DNA of 64,000 bases from Pseudomonas sp. WJP1 (GTDB lineage Bacteria > Pseudomonadota > Gammaproteobacteria > Pseudomonadales > Pseudomonadaceae), in assembly GCF_028471945.1 (NCBI RefSeq), contig NZ_CP110128.1:3522501-3586500 (forward strand), written 5' to 3'. The translations under genes and the position numbers were made by a program. Below are positions 39,766-49,013 of the stretch, piece by piece. The notes beneath the pieces are model-generated. The model worked only from the letters and a program-made list of their open reading frames with translations. It did no database searches and was not told the origin of the DNA. Within the stretch, counting starts at the first letter, position 1, and each line of letters begins with the position of its first letter.

Positions 39766-41589
39766 ATGAACATCGCTGTTGAAACACCTCTGCACACGCC
39801 CACTGCTCAACTCGCGGCCTGGGTCGAAAACCTCGGCGAGCGTCTCGCCCAAGGTGATTTGGACGGCACGCTGGAACTGTTTGCCGACGAGTGTCACTGG
39901 CGTGACCTGCTGCTGTTCAGCTGGAACCTGGTGACCCTGGAAGGCAAGCCTGCCATCCGCGACATGCTCGAAACACGCCTTGACCAGACTCGCCCCGGGC
40001 GATGGAAGCTGGAGGGTGAGGCGACGCTCAATAACGGTGTGCTCGAAGGCTGGATCAGCCTGGAAACCGAGGCGGCGCGGGGTAAAGGCTACGTGCGTCT
40101 GAAAGAGGGCCTGTGCTGGACGCTGCTGACGACCATGCGCGAGCTCAAGGGTTTTGAGGAACCCAGTGGCCGCCGTCGTCCGATGGGTGCCAGTCATGGT
40201 CACGCCCACGCTGACAAACGCAACTGGCTGGAGCGCCGTCGCGATGAAGAAGCTGCGCTAGGCTTCACCACCCAACCTTACTGCCTGATCGTCGGCGGTG
40301 GTCAGGGTGGTTTGGGGCTCGCGGCGCGGCTCAAGCGACTGGGCGTGCCAACCCTGATCGTCGACAAGGCTGAACGGCCTGGCGATCAGTGGCGTGGTCG
40401 CTACAAGTCTCTGTGCCTGCACGACCCCGTCTGGTACGACCACATGCCTTACCTGCCCTTCCCCGATCACTGGCCGGTCTTCACCCCAAAGGACCAGATT
40501 GGCGACTGGCTGGAAATGTACAGCAAAGTCATGGAACTCAATTATTGGCCGCGCACGGAATGCGTGAGCGCCAGTTTTGACGAGCAAAGTGGCACCTGGA
40601 AGGTTGACGTGCAGCGCGATGGCGAGCGTATGACTTTACAGCCTGCCCAGTTGATCCTCGCCACCGGCATGTCTGGCGTACCCAATGTTCCGGTTTATCC
40701 AGGTGCCGAGGTTTTCCAAGGCCAGCAGCATCACTCCAGCCGCCATCCCGGCGGCGACGCCTGGAGCGGCAAGCGCGCGGTGGTCATCGGTGCGAACAAT
40801 TCGGCTCACGATATCTGCGCCGACCTGGTGGAGAACGGCGCCGAGGTGACCATGGTGCAACGCTCCAGCACCCACATCGTGCGTTCCGACAGTTTGATGG
40901 AGCTGGTCTTCGGCGGGCTCTACTCTGAAGACGCCCTGGAGACGGGCTTGACCACGGACAAGGCTGACATGCTGTTCGCCTCGATCCCCTACAAGGTCAT
41001 GCCAAGCTTTCATCAACCCGTCTTTGACGCGATCAAGGAGCGTGACAAGGACTTCTACGAGCGATTGGCCAAGGCCGGCTTCATGCTCGACTTCGGTGAC
41101 GACGAGTCTGGCCTGTTCATGAAGTACGTACGCCGTGGTTCGGGTTACTACATCGACGTCGGCGCCTCAGAACTGATCGCCAATGGCACGATCAAGCTCA
41201 AGAGCGCGCCCGGCCTGGGTGTCGAACGCATCGAAGCGGATGCCGTCGTACTCAACGATGGCAGCCGACTGCCGGCAGACCTGATCGTCTACGCCACGGG
41301 CTATGGCTCAATGAACGGTTGGGCGGCGAAGCTGATTTCCCAGGAAGTCGCTGACAAGGTCGGCCGCTGCTGGGGCCTGGGTTCTGGAACCACCAATGAC
41401 CCTGGCCCCTACGAGGGCGAACTGCGCAACATGTGGAAGCCAACCCAGCAGGAAAACCTCTGGTTCCACGGTGGCAACCTGCACCAGTCACGGCATTATT
41501 CGCTGTATCTGGCGTTGCAGTTGAAAGCGCGCTTCGAAGGCATCAACACATCCGTCTACGGCCTTGCCAAGAGTCATCACACAGGCTGA
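39766..41589 (+). CDS. Flavin-containing monooxygenase with N-terminal SnoaL-like domain
   Basis: The 607-residue protein has a ~130-residue NTF2/SnoaL-like N-terminal domain (LGERLAQGDLDGTLELFADE) and a flavoprotein monooxygenase domain. The FAD site is IVGGGQGGLGLAARLKRLG (~175), the NADPH site VIGANNSAHDICADL (~340) and a late LIVYATGYGSMNGW motif is seen. Close architecture is found in Pseudomonas Baeyer-Villiger/FMO-like enzymes linked to AcoR regulators. The substrate is unknown; a carbonyl or amine is likely. ATG 39766 has GGGAG upstream and lies after the sigma-54 start, so the 22 upstream in-frame codons are not translated. Confidence 0.9.
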   Translation: MNIAVETPLHTPTAQLAAWVENLGERLAQGDLDGTLELFADECHWRDLLLFSWNLVTLEGKPAIRDMLETRLDQTRPGRWKLEGEATLNNGVLEGWISLETEAARGKGYVRLKEGLCWTLLTTMRELKGFEEPSGRRRPMGASHGHAHADKRNWLERRRDEEAALGFTTQPYCLIVGGGQGGLGLAARLKRLGVPTLIVDKAERPGDQWRGRYKSLCLHDPVWYDHMPYLPFPDHWPVFTPKDQIGDWLEMYSKVMELNYWPRTECVSASFDEQSGTWKVDVQRDGERMTLQPAQLILATGMSGVPNVPVYPGAEVFQGQQHHSSRHPGGDAWSGKRAVVIGANNSAHDICADLVENGAEVTMVQRSSTHIVRSDSLMELVFGGLYSEDALETGLTTDKADMLFASIPYKVMPSFHQPVFDAIKERDKDFYERLAKAGFMLDFGDDESGLFMKYVRRGSGYYIDVGASELIANGTIKLKSAPGLGVERIEADAVVLNDGSRLPADLIVYATGYGSMNGWAAKLISQEVADKVGRCWGLGSGTTNDPGPYEGELRNMWKPTQQENLWFHGGNLHQSRHYSLYLALQLKARFEGINTSVYGLAKSHHTG

Positions 41590-41595
41590 GTGAAA

Positions 41596-41621
41596 TGGCG
41601 CCCAGCCGTGGTTGGGCGCCA
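41596..41621 (+). terminator. Hairpin after the flavin monooxygenase gene
   Basis: TGGCGCCCA pairs exactly with TGGGCGCCA around GCCGTGGT. No T-run follows (TCCTGG), so termination may be partial. Confidence 0.5.
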
Positions 41622-41700
41622 TCCTGGCCCTCTCGTTCTTCATCGAACGCCATCGAGTCGTGCGTATAATGCGTTTCCTTTCAACTGCTTAAGCTGTCCA

Positions 41701-42675
41701 ATGAAAAAACTGCTTGCCATAGTAGCGCTGTCCTTCTCGGTCATTACCCCCGCCTTTTCAAGCCCTCCATCGACCTTTTCCGAAGCCAAGGTCATCGCAA
41801 AGCAGAAAATCTACCTCGACCAGGCGAACAGCCCCATGGGCGAGCTGTATTGCGGCTGCAAATGGACGTGGGTAGGTAAGTCCGGTGGCCGTATCGATGC
41901 CGAGTCATGCGGTCTCAAGGCCAGGAAACAAGAGAATCGCGCGGAACGGACCGAGTGGGAACACATCGTTCCAGCCTGGACGTTCGGTAACCAACGCCAA
42001 TGCTGGAAGAACGGGGGGCGCGAGCACTGTGTGGACGATGATCCTGTGTTTCGAGCCATGGAGGCAGACCTGTTCAACCTCTACCCCTCTGTTGGAGAGG
42101 TGAACGGCGACCGCAGCAATTTCAACTACGGCATGGCCTCCGGAATAGCTCCGCAGTATGGGCAATGCAAGACGCGGGTTGATTTCGACCAACGTGCTGC
42201 GGAGCCGCGCGACGAGGTCAAGGGGCTGGTCGCCAGAACAACCTTCTACATGTTCGATCGATACAAATTGAGCATGTCACGTCAGCAGCAACAGCTACTG
42301 ATGGCCTGGGATAAGCAGTACCCGGTTTCGTCCTGGGAAAAAGAGCGCGATCGTCGCATTGCCGCAATCATGGGACACTCCAATCCGTTTGTAACGGGTG
42401 AGCGTCATTGGTCGCAAGGATACAAGGCCGTTGGTGAGGGGGTGGTGAGCGCCGTTCCAGTCAACCCTCCACGGGCACCCGTCCAGCAAACCCTTGCGAG
42501 CGCAGCGAGCGCAGCCGGAGTGGGTTCGATCGTGGGTAACCGGAAAAGTCAGGTCTACCACCTCTCGACGGGGTGCCCTGGGTATGGTCAGGTGTCTGAA
42601 AAAAACCAGATATCCTTCACCTCGGAATCCGAGGCCCAGGCTGCAGGATATCGAAAGGCAGGCAACTGCAAGTAG
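41701..42675 (+). CDS. Secreted endonuclease I with C-terminal Cys-containing domain
   Basis: The 324-residue protein has a signal peptide (MKKLLAIVALSFSVITPAFS). It has the endonuclease I catalytic motif EWEHIVPAWTFG and NLYPSVGEVNGDRSNFNYG, as in EndA/Vvn. Several Cys likely form disulfides. The last ~45 residues (RKSQVYHLSTGCPGYG, then SEAQAAGYRKAGNCK) form a small His/Cys domain that resembles the Ada-type metal-binding fold and is common at the end of surface nucleases. It should cut DNA in the periplasm or outside the cell. An ATG at 41590 in the same frame is not used, since the signal peptide starts at 41701. Confidence 0.92.
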   Translation: MKKLLAIVALSFSVITPAFSSPPSTFSEAKVIAKQKIYLDQANSPMGELYCGCKWTWVGKSGGRIDAESCGLKARKQENRAERTEWEHIVPAWTFGNQRQCWKNGGREHCVDDDPVFRAMEADLFNLYPSVGEVNGDRSNFNYGMASGIAPQYGQCKTRVDFDQRAAEPRDEVKGLVARTTFYMFDRYKLSMSRQQQQLLMAWDKQYPVSSWEKERDRRIAAIMGHSNPFVTGERHWSQGYKAVGEGVVSAVPVNPPRAPVQQTLASAASAAGVGSIVGNRKSQVYHLSTGCPGYGQVSEKNQISFTSESEAQAAGYRKAGNCK

Positions 42676-42739
42676 TTGCTGCCTGTTGAAAGTCGGCCTC
42701 GCGAAACCGGGGCCGACACCTGAAATAAGGAGACCCCAT

Positions 42740-42982
42740 GTGAGAAAGCCCCCTATGAAAATCATCATCGAAGAATGGGATGGTGACGGTGCGATCCGGA
42801 TTCCCGATGAAGCGTTGCAGGAGCTGGAGCTGGATGTCGGCGACGCTGTTTACCTGATTGAAGAATTTATCGGCAACACGCGATGCCTGGTCCTGTCAAA
42901 AAAGGCACATATCGCAGATCGAATAGACGAGCTCACTGAAGCCTGGGGTAGCGAACAGCAGGTCAGCGCCGAGGACAAATAA
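42740..42982 (+). CDS. MazE/AbrB-type antitoxin-like protein (orphan)
   Basis: The ~80-residue protein has a swapped-hairpin AbrB fold of the MazE type: WDGDGAIRIPDEALQELELD VGDAV-like pattern, then an acidic C-terminal half. Start GTG 42740 has AAGGAG at ideal distance; ATG 42755 is an alternative. MazE proteins neutralise MazF and repress their own operon. No toxin gene follows, since the next 280 bases contain nothing recognised. It may be a lone regulator or the remnant of a toxin-antitoxin pair. Confidence 0.75.
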   Translation: MRKPPMKIIIEEWDGDGAIRIPDEALQELELDVGDAVYLIEEFIGNTRCLVLSKKAHIADRIDELTEAWGSEQQVSAEDK

Positions 42983-43262
42983 GGAAGCGCCCCTAAATTA
43001 GTGAAAAATGAGGCTTCTCACCCAATTCCTGGCCGGCTTTGCGAGCCGCATAGGCTCTCGGTAACTCAATAGCAGCTCGTAGGTCGTACGGGCAGCAGTC
43101 AAGCATTTCTCTGGTTCCCAGTGCGTTTGATCGGCCCTGTGTGAGATCACGGAGCCCTGTTCGACAGGGTGCGACCAAATCCATTCGTTGGGGCAAAAGA
43201 AGTCGAAAGTATTCGACACGCCTGCGTGCGAGGACGTATCCGTCGGCTTCACCAACGACAGT
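42983..43262. other. Region without recognised gene
   Basis: Leftward frames at 42993-43196 and 42998-43282 lack ribosome sites and family features, although one reads fairly coding-like (CCPYDLRAAIELPRAYAARKA). A hairpin-forming stretch near 43155-43170 (CCCTGTTCGACAGGG) is visible. It may hold a decayed gene. Confidence 0.4.
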
Positions 43263-43586
43263 TTAGTTCGTTTTTTTGCCAACGAAGCCCATCTCGATCG
43301 GGGTCTTTATGTAAAACACAGAGATTTCCTCAGCCTCCAGCCTCTGGAACAACCTTGCGGATTCGTCCTCAGTGATAGCCATGCGTATCTCCGTAGGTTG
43401 ATCCGCCAGTTCAAAAAAATGCGAGGAGTGCAATCGACCGGTGTGTCCAAAACCCTCAATTGCCGTAGAGAGCGTCGCACCACGCAGACCCATTTCCTTA
43501 GCCACATCGACGATCCATTGACCCAGCATCTTTCCCTGAAAGCGACGGTTCTGTTGAGTAAAGAAAATCACGAGAAAACCTTTCAT
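43263..43586 (-). CDS. DUF190 family protein
   Basis: The 107-residue protein shows the DUF190 pattern: KGFLVIFFTQQNRRFQGKML, WIVDVAKEMGLRGATLSTAI, EGFGHTGRLHSSHFFELADQ and ITEDESARLF. This PII-like ferredoxin-fold family is often found near CrcB fluoride channels and cation transport genes, but no crcB is here. GAGGTG precedes the start. A ligand-binding or regulatory role is inferred from the fold. Frames on the other strand across it are shadows. Confidence 0.85.
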   Translation of the reverse strand: MKGFLVIFFTQQNRRFQGKMLGQWIVDVAKEMGLRGATLSTAIEGFGHTGRLHSSHFFELADQPTEIRMAITEDESARLFQRLEAEEISVFYIKTPIEMGFVGKKTN

Positions 43587-43624
43587 TTCGACACCTCAAG
43601 GCATGCCAATGATGGGTAGCAATT

Positions 43625-44521
43625 CTAACAAAGCAGCGATTGGCACAACTCCCGAACATGTCCGCCCACGACCCTGGCCGCCTTGGACAACGGATGCTGG
43701 TGAGTGAATGCCAGGGCAATCGTTCTTTTAATCTCTGGCTTGTCGATCATCACCGCATCCAGCAAGCCGCGTTCGACATCATCCTGTACTGCCAAAAACG
43801 GCAGGATCGTGAACGCTCCCCCGACAGCCGCGACATCCTTCATTGCATTCAAGGTGTCGACCTCGATCGCCACGTTCAGAGCGACCTGATGTTTACGCGC
43901 CAGTTGATCGAGTGTTGTGCGCAAGCCATTCGGCCGCGAGGGTAAAATCAACGGGAAACCCGACAATGCGGTGAACGCAATCGGCACCCCATTTCCAGCG
44001 AGGCTTCCGGCCTTGCCCACCAAGTAGGTATCAACGACACCCAATGTCTCTTCGTCACGGGCGGTCGATATGCCATACCGGTTCACGACAATCAGATCCA
44101 GGGAACCGGCCGCCAGTTGTTCATCCAGGTCACCGCTGAACCCCTCCACCACATGCAGGCGCACCCCTGGAGCATGGGTTTGCAACTCGGTGAAAAGCAA
44201 CGGCAGCAACTTGCGCGACATCGACGGCAGGACGCCGATGTGCACAGTTCCCGCCGGCACGCCCGAGGACTCCCTGACCAAGGTTTCCAGGCGCTCGGCC
44301 TGGGCGAGCAGCAAACAGATTTCTGGCAGCACCAGTCGCCCGAAGTCCGACAGCACCAGGCCTCGCCCGGTGCGCACGAATAACTGGTCGCCCCACTCGC
44401 CCTCCAATTGCGCCAGTTGGCGACTGACCAGCGACTGGGCGGTGCCTAGCGCCACCGCAGTTCGGGAAATAGACCCGAGTTCCTCCATCAGCAGCACGCT
44501 TTGCAGTTGTTTGAGGTTCAT
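43625..44521 (-). CDS. LysR-family regulator of the acyl-CoA catabolic operon
   Basis: The 298-residue protein opens MNLKQLQSVLLMEELGSISR and has the helix-turn-helix ALGTAQSLVSRQLAQLE, followed by a type 2 periplasmic-binding effector domain (IGVLPSMSRKLLPLLFTELQ). ATG 44521 is chosen because GAGGACGAGGCGG precedes it; the 61-codon upstream extension lacks support. It is divergent from the NDP-forming acyl-CoA synthetase gene with a 174-base shared control region and is its likely activator. The effector is probably a pathway intermediate. GltR/NAC-like relatives exist, but none is specific enough for a name. Confidence 0.92.
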   Translation of the reverse strand: MNLKQLQSVLLMEELGSISRTAVALGTAQSLVSRQLAQLEGEWGDQLFVRTGRGLVLSDFGRLVLPEICLLLAQAERLETLVRESSGVPAGTVHIGVLPSMSRKLLPLLFTELQTHAPGVRLHVVEGFSGDLDEQLAAGSLDLIVVNRYGISTARDEETLGVVDTYLVGKAGSLAGNGVPIAFTALSGFPLILPSRPNGLRTTLDQLARKHQVALNVAIEVDTLNAMKDVAAVGGAFTILPFLAVQDDVERGLLDAVMIDKPEIKRTIALAFTHQHPLSKAARVVGGHVRELCQSLLC

Positions 44522-44695
44522 CCGCCTCGTCCTCGTCGCCCCGGTTCCAGAGGTCGAAACATAAACCACACACAGGGCTTGAGCCATCACTTTTTGATGT
44601 ATCTGATATCGCCTGCATGACTCTTCTGCATACTCCCTCCTCTCCATAGACTTGATTCCAGACCTGAAGCCAACCCTCAGAATCGAGAGCCCACC

Positions 44696-46786
44696 ATGGC
44701 CCATAACAAGAAAATCGGTTCAACAGCGCTGTCGCTGTTCGACCCTTCAAGCGTCGCGATCATTGGCGCGTCGGACGACCCAAACAAAGTGGGTGGCCGG
44801 CCCATTCACTACCTGCGCAAGTTCGGTTACGCCGGCCGCATCCTGCCCATCAATCCCAAGCGCGAGTCGGTTCAAGGATTGCCCTGCCATGCTGATCTGG
44901 CCGCGCTCGACGTTGTCCCGCAGGCGGCCATTATCGCCGTGTCGGGTCTGGCGGCCGTAGAAGCCATCAAGGCCTGTGCGAAGCTCGGCGTCGAAACCGT
45001 GGTGGTCATGGCCTCAGGCTTTGCCGAGACGGGCGAGAGCGGTCGCCAATTGCAAAATGAACTGGTGGAATTTGCCCGCCTGCATGGCATGCGCCTGATG
45101 GGGCCCAACGCTCAGGGCTTCGCCAACTTTGCCAACGGTGCGGTGCTGAATTTCAGCACCATGTTCATGGAAGTGCCCCCGGCGGACGGGCCTATCGCGA
45201 TTGTCAGTCAAAGTGGCGCGGCGAGCGTCATGCCTTATGCGATGCTGCGTGAACAGGGTTACGGCGTGCGCTACCTGGCCGCCACCGGCAATGACGCGGA
45301 CCTGGGCGTTTCGGAGCTGACCCGGCTGCTGGTGGACGACCCGTACATTCGCCTGATCCTGGTCTACGTGGAAACCGTTTCCAATCCGCAGCTGCTGGCC
45401 GAGGCCGCCCGGATTGCCCGACAAAACGGTACCCACATCGTGCTTCTCAAGGGTGGCGTGAGCAACAAGGGCGCTGCCGCCGCAGCCTCCCACACCGGAG
45501 CCATGGTGGGTCAGGATGGCGCCCTCGATGCCTTCCTCGAAAAGCACGGCATCTGGCGTGCCCACGACATTCACGAACTGGTCAACGCAGCAAGTCTATA
45601 CCTGAGTGGCTTTGCTCCCGGAGCCGGGCGGACCGTGGTAATGAGTCACAGCGGCGCAGTGGGGGTGCTGTGCGCCGATGCCGCTGAACGTGTCGGACTG
45701 CCACTGACCGAACTGGCCTTGCCGACCACTGAGCGCTTGAAAGGCTTGATTCCTGACTTTGCCAGCGCGGCAAACCCGCTGGATCTCACCGCGGCGCTGC
45801 TCGGCAACGGCGCCATGTTTCCTGCCGTCCTGAAAACGCTTGGCGATGACCCGCAGGCGGACATGTTTCTCATCGGGATTCCCGTGGCCGGCCCGGGTTA
45901 CGACGTGCCAGGACTGGCACACACCACCGCCCGGTTCATGCACCAGACGGGCAAGCCCGTGGTCATGACCGCGCCGCAGGCCGATGTTCGCGCACATTTC
46001 CAGCAAGCGGGTGTGCCGAGCTTTCGCAATGAAAGCGATGCGGTAGCCGCGCTTCGTCAGTATGCCCGGCATTGCCAATGGCAAGGTTCTCCCCTGCCCG
46101 CCCAGCCAGCCGCGACACCCGGCACGCATAACGGCCTGCTTGATGAGGCTGTCAGCCTGAAACTGCTGGCGGATGCTGGCGTGCCGGTCGTCGAGCACCA
46201 GGTGTGCCATGACCCGGAAAGCGCCGCGCGCATCGCCGCCAGTTTCGGTGGCCGCGTCGTCATCAAGGGCTGCGCAGCGCAGGTCCCGCACAAGAGCGAA
46301 CATGGCCTGGTTCATCTGAATCTCGCCGACCCGCAAGCGGCGCAAGAGGCGGCGCGTCTGTGCCTGGGTGCACTGGACAAACTGGGTGTCCCCCATGGAC
46401 AGCTGATCGTGGCCCGTTCGGTCAAGGGCTTGCATGAATTCATGCTGGGCGTCGTCGTCGATCCCTTGTTCGGCCCGCTGGTGGTGATCGGTGAAGGTGG
46501 AACCCTGGTCGAGATTCGCCAGGACAGCGTTTCGTTGCTCGCCCCCTTCACGCAATCGCAGGCTCAAGAGGCGATCAGTCGTCTGCGCATCGCCCCTGTG
46601 CTCAAGGGCGCTCGCGGTCAGCCGGCACTCGATGTCGAGGCCCTGGCCCGAGCGGCTGTGGCACTGGGTAATTTCGCCCTTCAACACCAGGCCAACCTGC
46701 TGAGCGTCGACGTCAACCCGGTCATGGTGCTGGCCGAAGGTGTGGTGGCCGTCGACGCCGTTATCGAATACCGGGAGGCGCCATGA
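44696..46786 (+). CDS. NDP-forming acyl-CoA synthetase (acetate-CoA ligase family)
   Basis: The 696-residue protein has a CoA-binding domain (VAIIGASDDPNKVGGRPI) and succinyl-CoA ligase-like domains with the phosphohistidine loop AASHTGAMVG (H266). A C-terminal ATP-grasp domain begins near 480 (LLADAGVPVVEHQV, VVIKGCAAQVPHKSEHG, EGGTLVEI). These enzymes couple NDP phosphorylation to reversible formation of acyl-CoA and are used in pathways such as caffeate, ferulate-like and branched acid use. It is the first gene of a four-gene operon. Its stop overlaps the next ATG. The acid substrate is not known; the operon suggests an alpha,beta-unsaturated or arylalkanoate. Confidence 0.93.
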   Translation: MAHNKKIGSTALSLFDPSSVAIIGASDDPNKVGGRPIHYLRKFGYAGRILPINPKRESVQGLPCHADLAALDVVPQAAIIAVSGLAAVEAIKACAKLGVETVVVMASGFAETGESGRQLQNELVEFARLHGMRLMGPNAQGFANFANGAVLNFSTMFMEVPPADGPIAIVSQSGAASVMPYAMLREQGYGVRYLAATGNDADLGVSELTRLLVDDPYIRLILVYVETVSNPQLLAEAARIARQNGTHIVLLKGGVSNKGAAAAASHTGAMVGQDGALDAFLEKHGIWRAHDIHELVNAASLYLSGFAPGAGRTVVMSHSGAVGVLCADAAERVGLPLTELALPTTERLKGLIPDFASAANPLDLTAALLGNGAMFPAVLKTLGDDPQADMFLIGIPVAGPGYDVPGLAHTTARFMHQTGKPVVMTAPQADVRAHFQQAGVPSFRNESDAVAALRQYARHCQWQGSPLPAQPAATPGTHNGLLDEAVSLKLLADAGVPVVEHQVCHDPESAARIAASFGGRVVIKGCAAQVPHKSEHGLVHLNLADPQAAQEAARLCLGALDKLGVPHGQLIVARSVKGLHEFMLGVVVDPLFGPLVVIGEGGTLVEIRQDSVSLLAPFTQSQAQEAISRLRIAPVLKGARGQPALDVEALARAAVALGNFALQHQANLLSVDVNPVMVLAEGVVAVDAVIEYREAP

Positions 46787-47577
46787 ACCTCAGTCATCTC
46801 GATCAACCGCGCAGCGTCCTGGTGGAAATCAAGGATCAAGTTGCACTGGTCACACTCAATCGCCCGGCCAATCTGAATGCCGTCAATCAAACCCTGCGCA
46901 GTGCATTGATCGATACGCTGGAGCAGCTTAATCGCGATTCGGGCGTCAAGGCGCTCGTCCTGACCGGTGCCGGTGACCGGGCGTTTTGTGCTGGCCAGGA
47001 TCTAGAAGAGGCCAGTGCCGTCGACTGGAAGCAGATTGCGCCGTGGCTGAACGCGCAACGCGCCATGTACCAGGCCGTACGCGACCTGGACAAACCCTGC
47101 GTGGTGGCCATCAACGGCGTCGCCGCCGGCGCCGGCATGCAACTGGCACTCTGTGGCGACTGGCGGATCGCCTCGCCTGATGCCCGGATCGGTCAACCGG
47201 AAGTCAAAGCCGGCCTGGCCAGCATCGTCGGCTCCTATTTGCTGTCATTGCACGTTGGCCTGACCCACAACACACAGCTGTCTGTGTCCGGTGAACTGGT
47301 CAGCGGGCAACGTGCTTATGAGATGGGCCTGGTCACCGAGCTTGATGGCTCGGATGTGCTTGGCGCGGCCTTGGCACGCGCCCGCACGTTGGCACAACTC
47401 CCCGAAACTGCCATCCGTTTATCCAAACAACGCTTTCGCGCGCTGACTCAGCCGGGCTTTGACGATGCCTGCACCGCTGGCATTCGCGCCCAGCTTGAAT
47501 GCTACGCCAGCGGCGAACCACAAGCCTCGATGAGCGCGTTTATAGACGCGCGTGCACGCAAAGGAACCCAACAATGA
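46783..47577 (+). CDS. Enoyl-CoA hydratase/isomerase family protein (first)
   Basis: The 264-residue crotonase has the oxyanion-hole motifs AFCAGQDLEEA and NGVAAGAGMQLALCGD, with GQPEVKAGL providing a catalytic Glu region. It overlaps the ligase gene (ATGA) and the aldehyde dehydrogenase gene (ATGA), so these three are translationally coupled. In hydroxycinnamoyl-CoA pathways one crotonase both hydrates and cleaves to an aldehyde that a dehydrogenase then oxidises, which fits the next gene. Hydration of another enoyl-CoA is equally possible from sequence. Confidence 0.92.
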   Translation: MNLSHLDQPRSVLVEIKDQVALVTLNRPANLNAVNQTLRSALIDTLEQLNRDSGVKALVLTGAGDRAFCAGQDLEEASAVDWKQIAPWLNAQRAMYQAVRDLDKPCVVAINGVAAGAGMQLALCGDWRIASPDARIGQPEVKAGLASIVGSYLLSLHVGLTHNTQLSVSGELVSGQRAYEMGLVTELDGSDVLGAALARARTLAQLPETAIRLSKQRFRALTQPGFDDACTAGIRAQLECYASGEPQASMSAFIDARARKGTQQ

Positions 47578-49013
47578 CTGCCTATCAACATCACCTGATC
47601 GATGGAACCTGGACGGCGGCGCAATCAGCCGAAAGCACCACTATCCACGATTCCGCCAGCGCAGCTGAACTGGGCCACGTCGCCCATGGCACCAGCGAAG
47701 AAATCCACCGCGCCGTCCGGGCGGCAAAAAACGCCTTTGCGTCCTGGTCGACATTGCCCGTCAGCACGCGTGCAGACTACCTGCGCGGTATCGCCAATCA
47801 ATTGGAAGAACAGGTCGAGCAGCTTGCGCAAGGCGTCGCCGCGGAAGTTGGCATGCCACTCAAGCTATCGCAGCGGATACAGGTGCAGGCGCCGATCCTG
47901 GCCTGGCGCGCAACGGCTGACCTTGCAGGCGAGTGCCTGGCGGACACCCCGCTCGGGCACTCCATCCTCAACCACGTCCCGGTAGGCGTCGTCGGTGCGA
48001 TCACGCCGTGGAACTACCCGTTGCACCAGATGACCGCCAAGATTGCCGCTGCCTTGGTCGCCGGTTGCACCGTGGTACTCAAGCCATCCGAACTGGCACC
48101 TTGTACCGCTCGTGCATTGGGTGAGGCCGCACTGGCCGCAGGCTTGCCCAAAGGCGTACTGAACATTGTCATGGGGGATGCCAAAACCGGTCAGGCACTG
48201 GTCGATCATCCGGATGTCGCCTTGCTGTCGTTCACCGGTTCGACGGCAGTGGGCCGACGTATTGCCGCATCGGCAGGCCAGGCCTTGAAGCGTGTGTCCC
48301 TGGAACTGGGGGGTAAATCGGCCTGTATCGCCACCGCCGATGCCCCCGCTGAAAGCGTGGTACGCCAAGTGGTCGGGTCGTGCTTCCTGAACTCGGGCCA
48401 ATCGTGCAACTCGCTGACCCGCCTACTCGTACCAATCGAGTTGTACCCCACCTATCGCGCCTTGCTCGCTGACGCCGTGACGCGCCTGACGTTAGGCGAC
48501 CCGCGGGATCCAGCCACACGCATGGGCCCTTTGGTGTCAGCGGCGCATCGCGATCGCGTTCACGCGATGATCGCCCTGGGTGAGTCTGAAGGCCTGGACC
48601 TGATTGCCGGTGGCAGCCAGGCACAGGTGCCTGCCAACGGTTACTTCATTGCGCCGACGATTTTCGGGCGAGTCCCGCCTCAGTCAACGCTGGCGCAACA
48701 GGAAGTGTTTGGTCCGGTACTGAGTGTCATCACCTACGAAAACGAACAGCAAGCCATCGAAATGGCCAATAGCACGGCCTATGGCCTGGCCGCTGCCGTG
48801 TGGGCAGGCCAGATCGATCATGCGCTAAAACTCGCCCGTCAATTGCGCGCAGGTCAGGTCGACGTCAATGGCGCGCCGTATAACCCGGCAGCCCCCTTCG
48901 GAGGCTTCGGTGATTCGGGTCTTGGCCGTGAAGGCGGGAAGTACGGCATCGAGGAGTTTATCGAGATACGCGCCATTCAAATGCCCGTGAGCAGTGCGAG
49001 GGAAAAATCATGA
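47574..49013 (+). CDS. Aldehyde dehydrogenase
   Basis: The 479-residue protein has the aldehyde dehydrogenase core: TPWNYPLHQMTAKIAAAL, FTGSTAVGRRIA, catalytic ELGGKSACI (E244) and GQSCNSLTR (C278). The last residues EEFIEIRAIQMPV are typical. It oxidises an aldehyde to the acid with NAD(P)+. AAAGGAAC precedes the ATG at 47574. Overlap with both flanking genes shows it is part of the pathway, where it would act on the aldehyde released by the crotonase, as in the vanillin step of ferulate use. An upstream in-frame ATG at 47499 is a shadow start. Confidence 0.93.
   Translation: MTAYQHHLIDGTWTAAQSAESTTIHDSASAAELGHVAHGTSEEIHRAVRAAKNAFASWSTLPVSTRADYLRGIANQLEEQVEQLAQGVAAEVGMPLKLSQRIQVQAPILAWRATADLAGECLADTPLGHSILNHVPVGVVGAITPWNYPLHQMTAKIAAALVAGCTVVLKPSELAPCTARALGEAALAAGLPKGVLNIVMGDAKTGQALVDHPDVALLSFTGSTAVGRRIAASAGQALKRVSLELGGKSACIATADAPAESVVRQVVGSCFLNSGQSCNSLTRLLVPIELYPTYRALLADAVTRLTLGDPRDPATRMGPLVSAAHRDRVHAMIALGESEGLDLIAGGSQAQVPANGYFIAPTIFGRVPPQSTLAQQEVFGPVLSVITYENEQQAIEMANSTAYGLAAAVWAGQIDHALKLARQLRAGQVDVNGAPYNPAAPFGGFGDSGLGREGGKYGIEEFIEIRAIQMPVSSAREKS

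Noticed and set aside
42993..43282. Two leftward frames between the MazE-like and DUF190 genes
   Set aside because: No ribosome site or recognised family, and they overlap each other in different frames.
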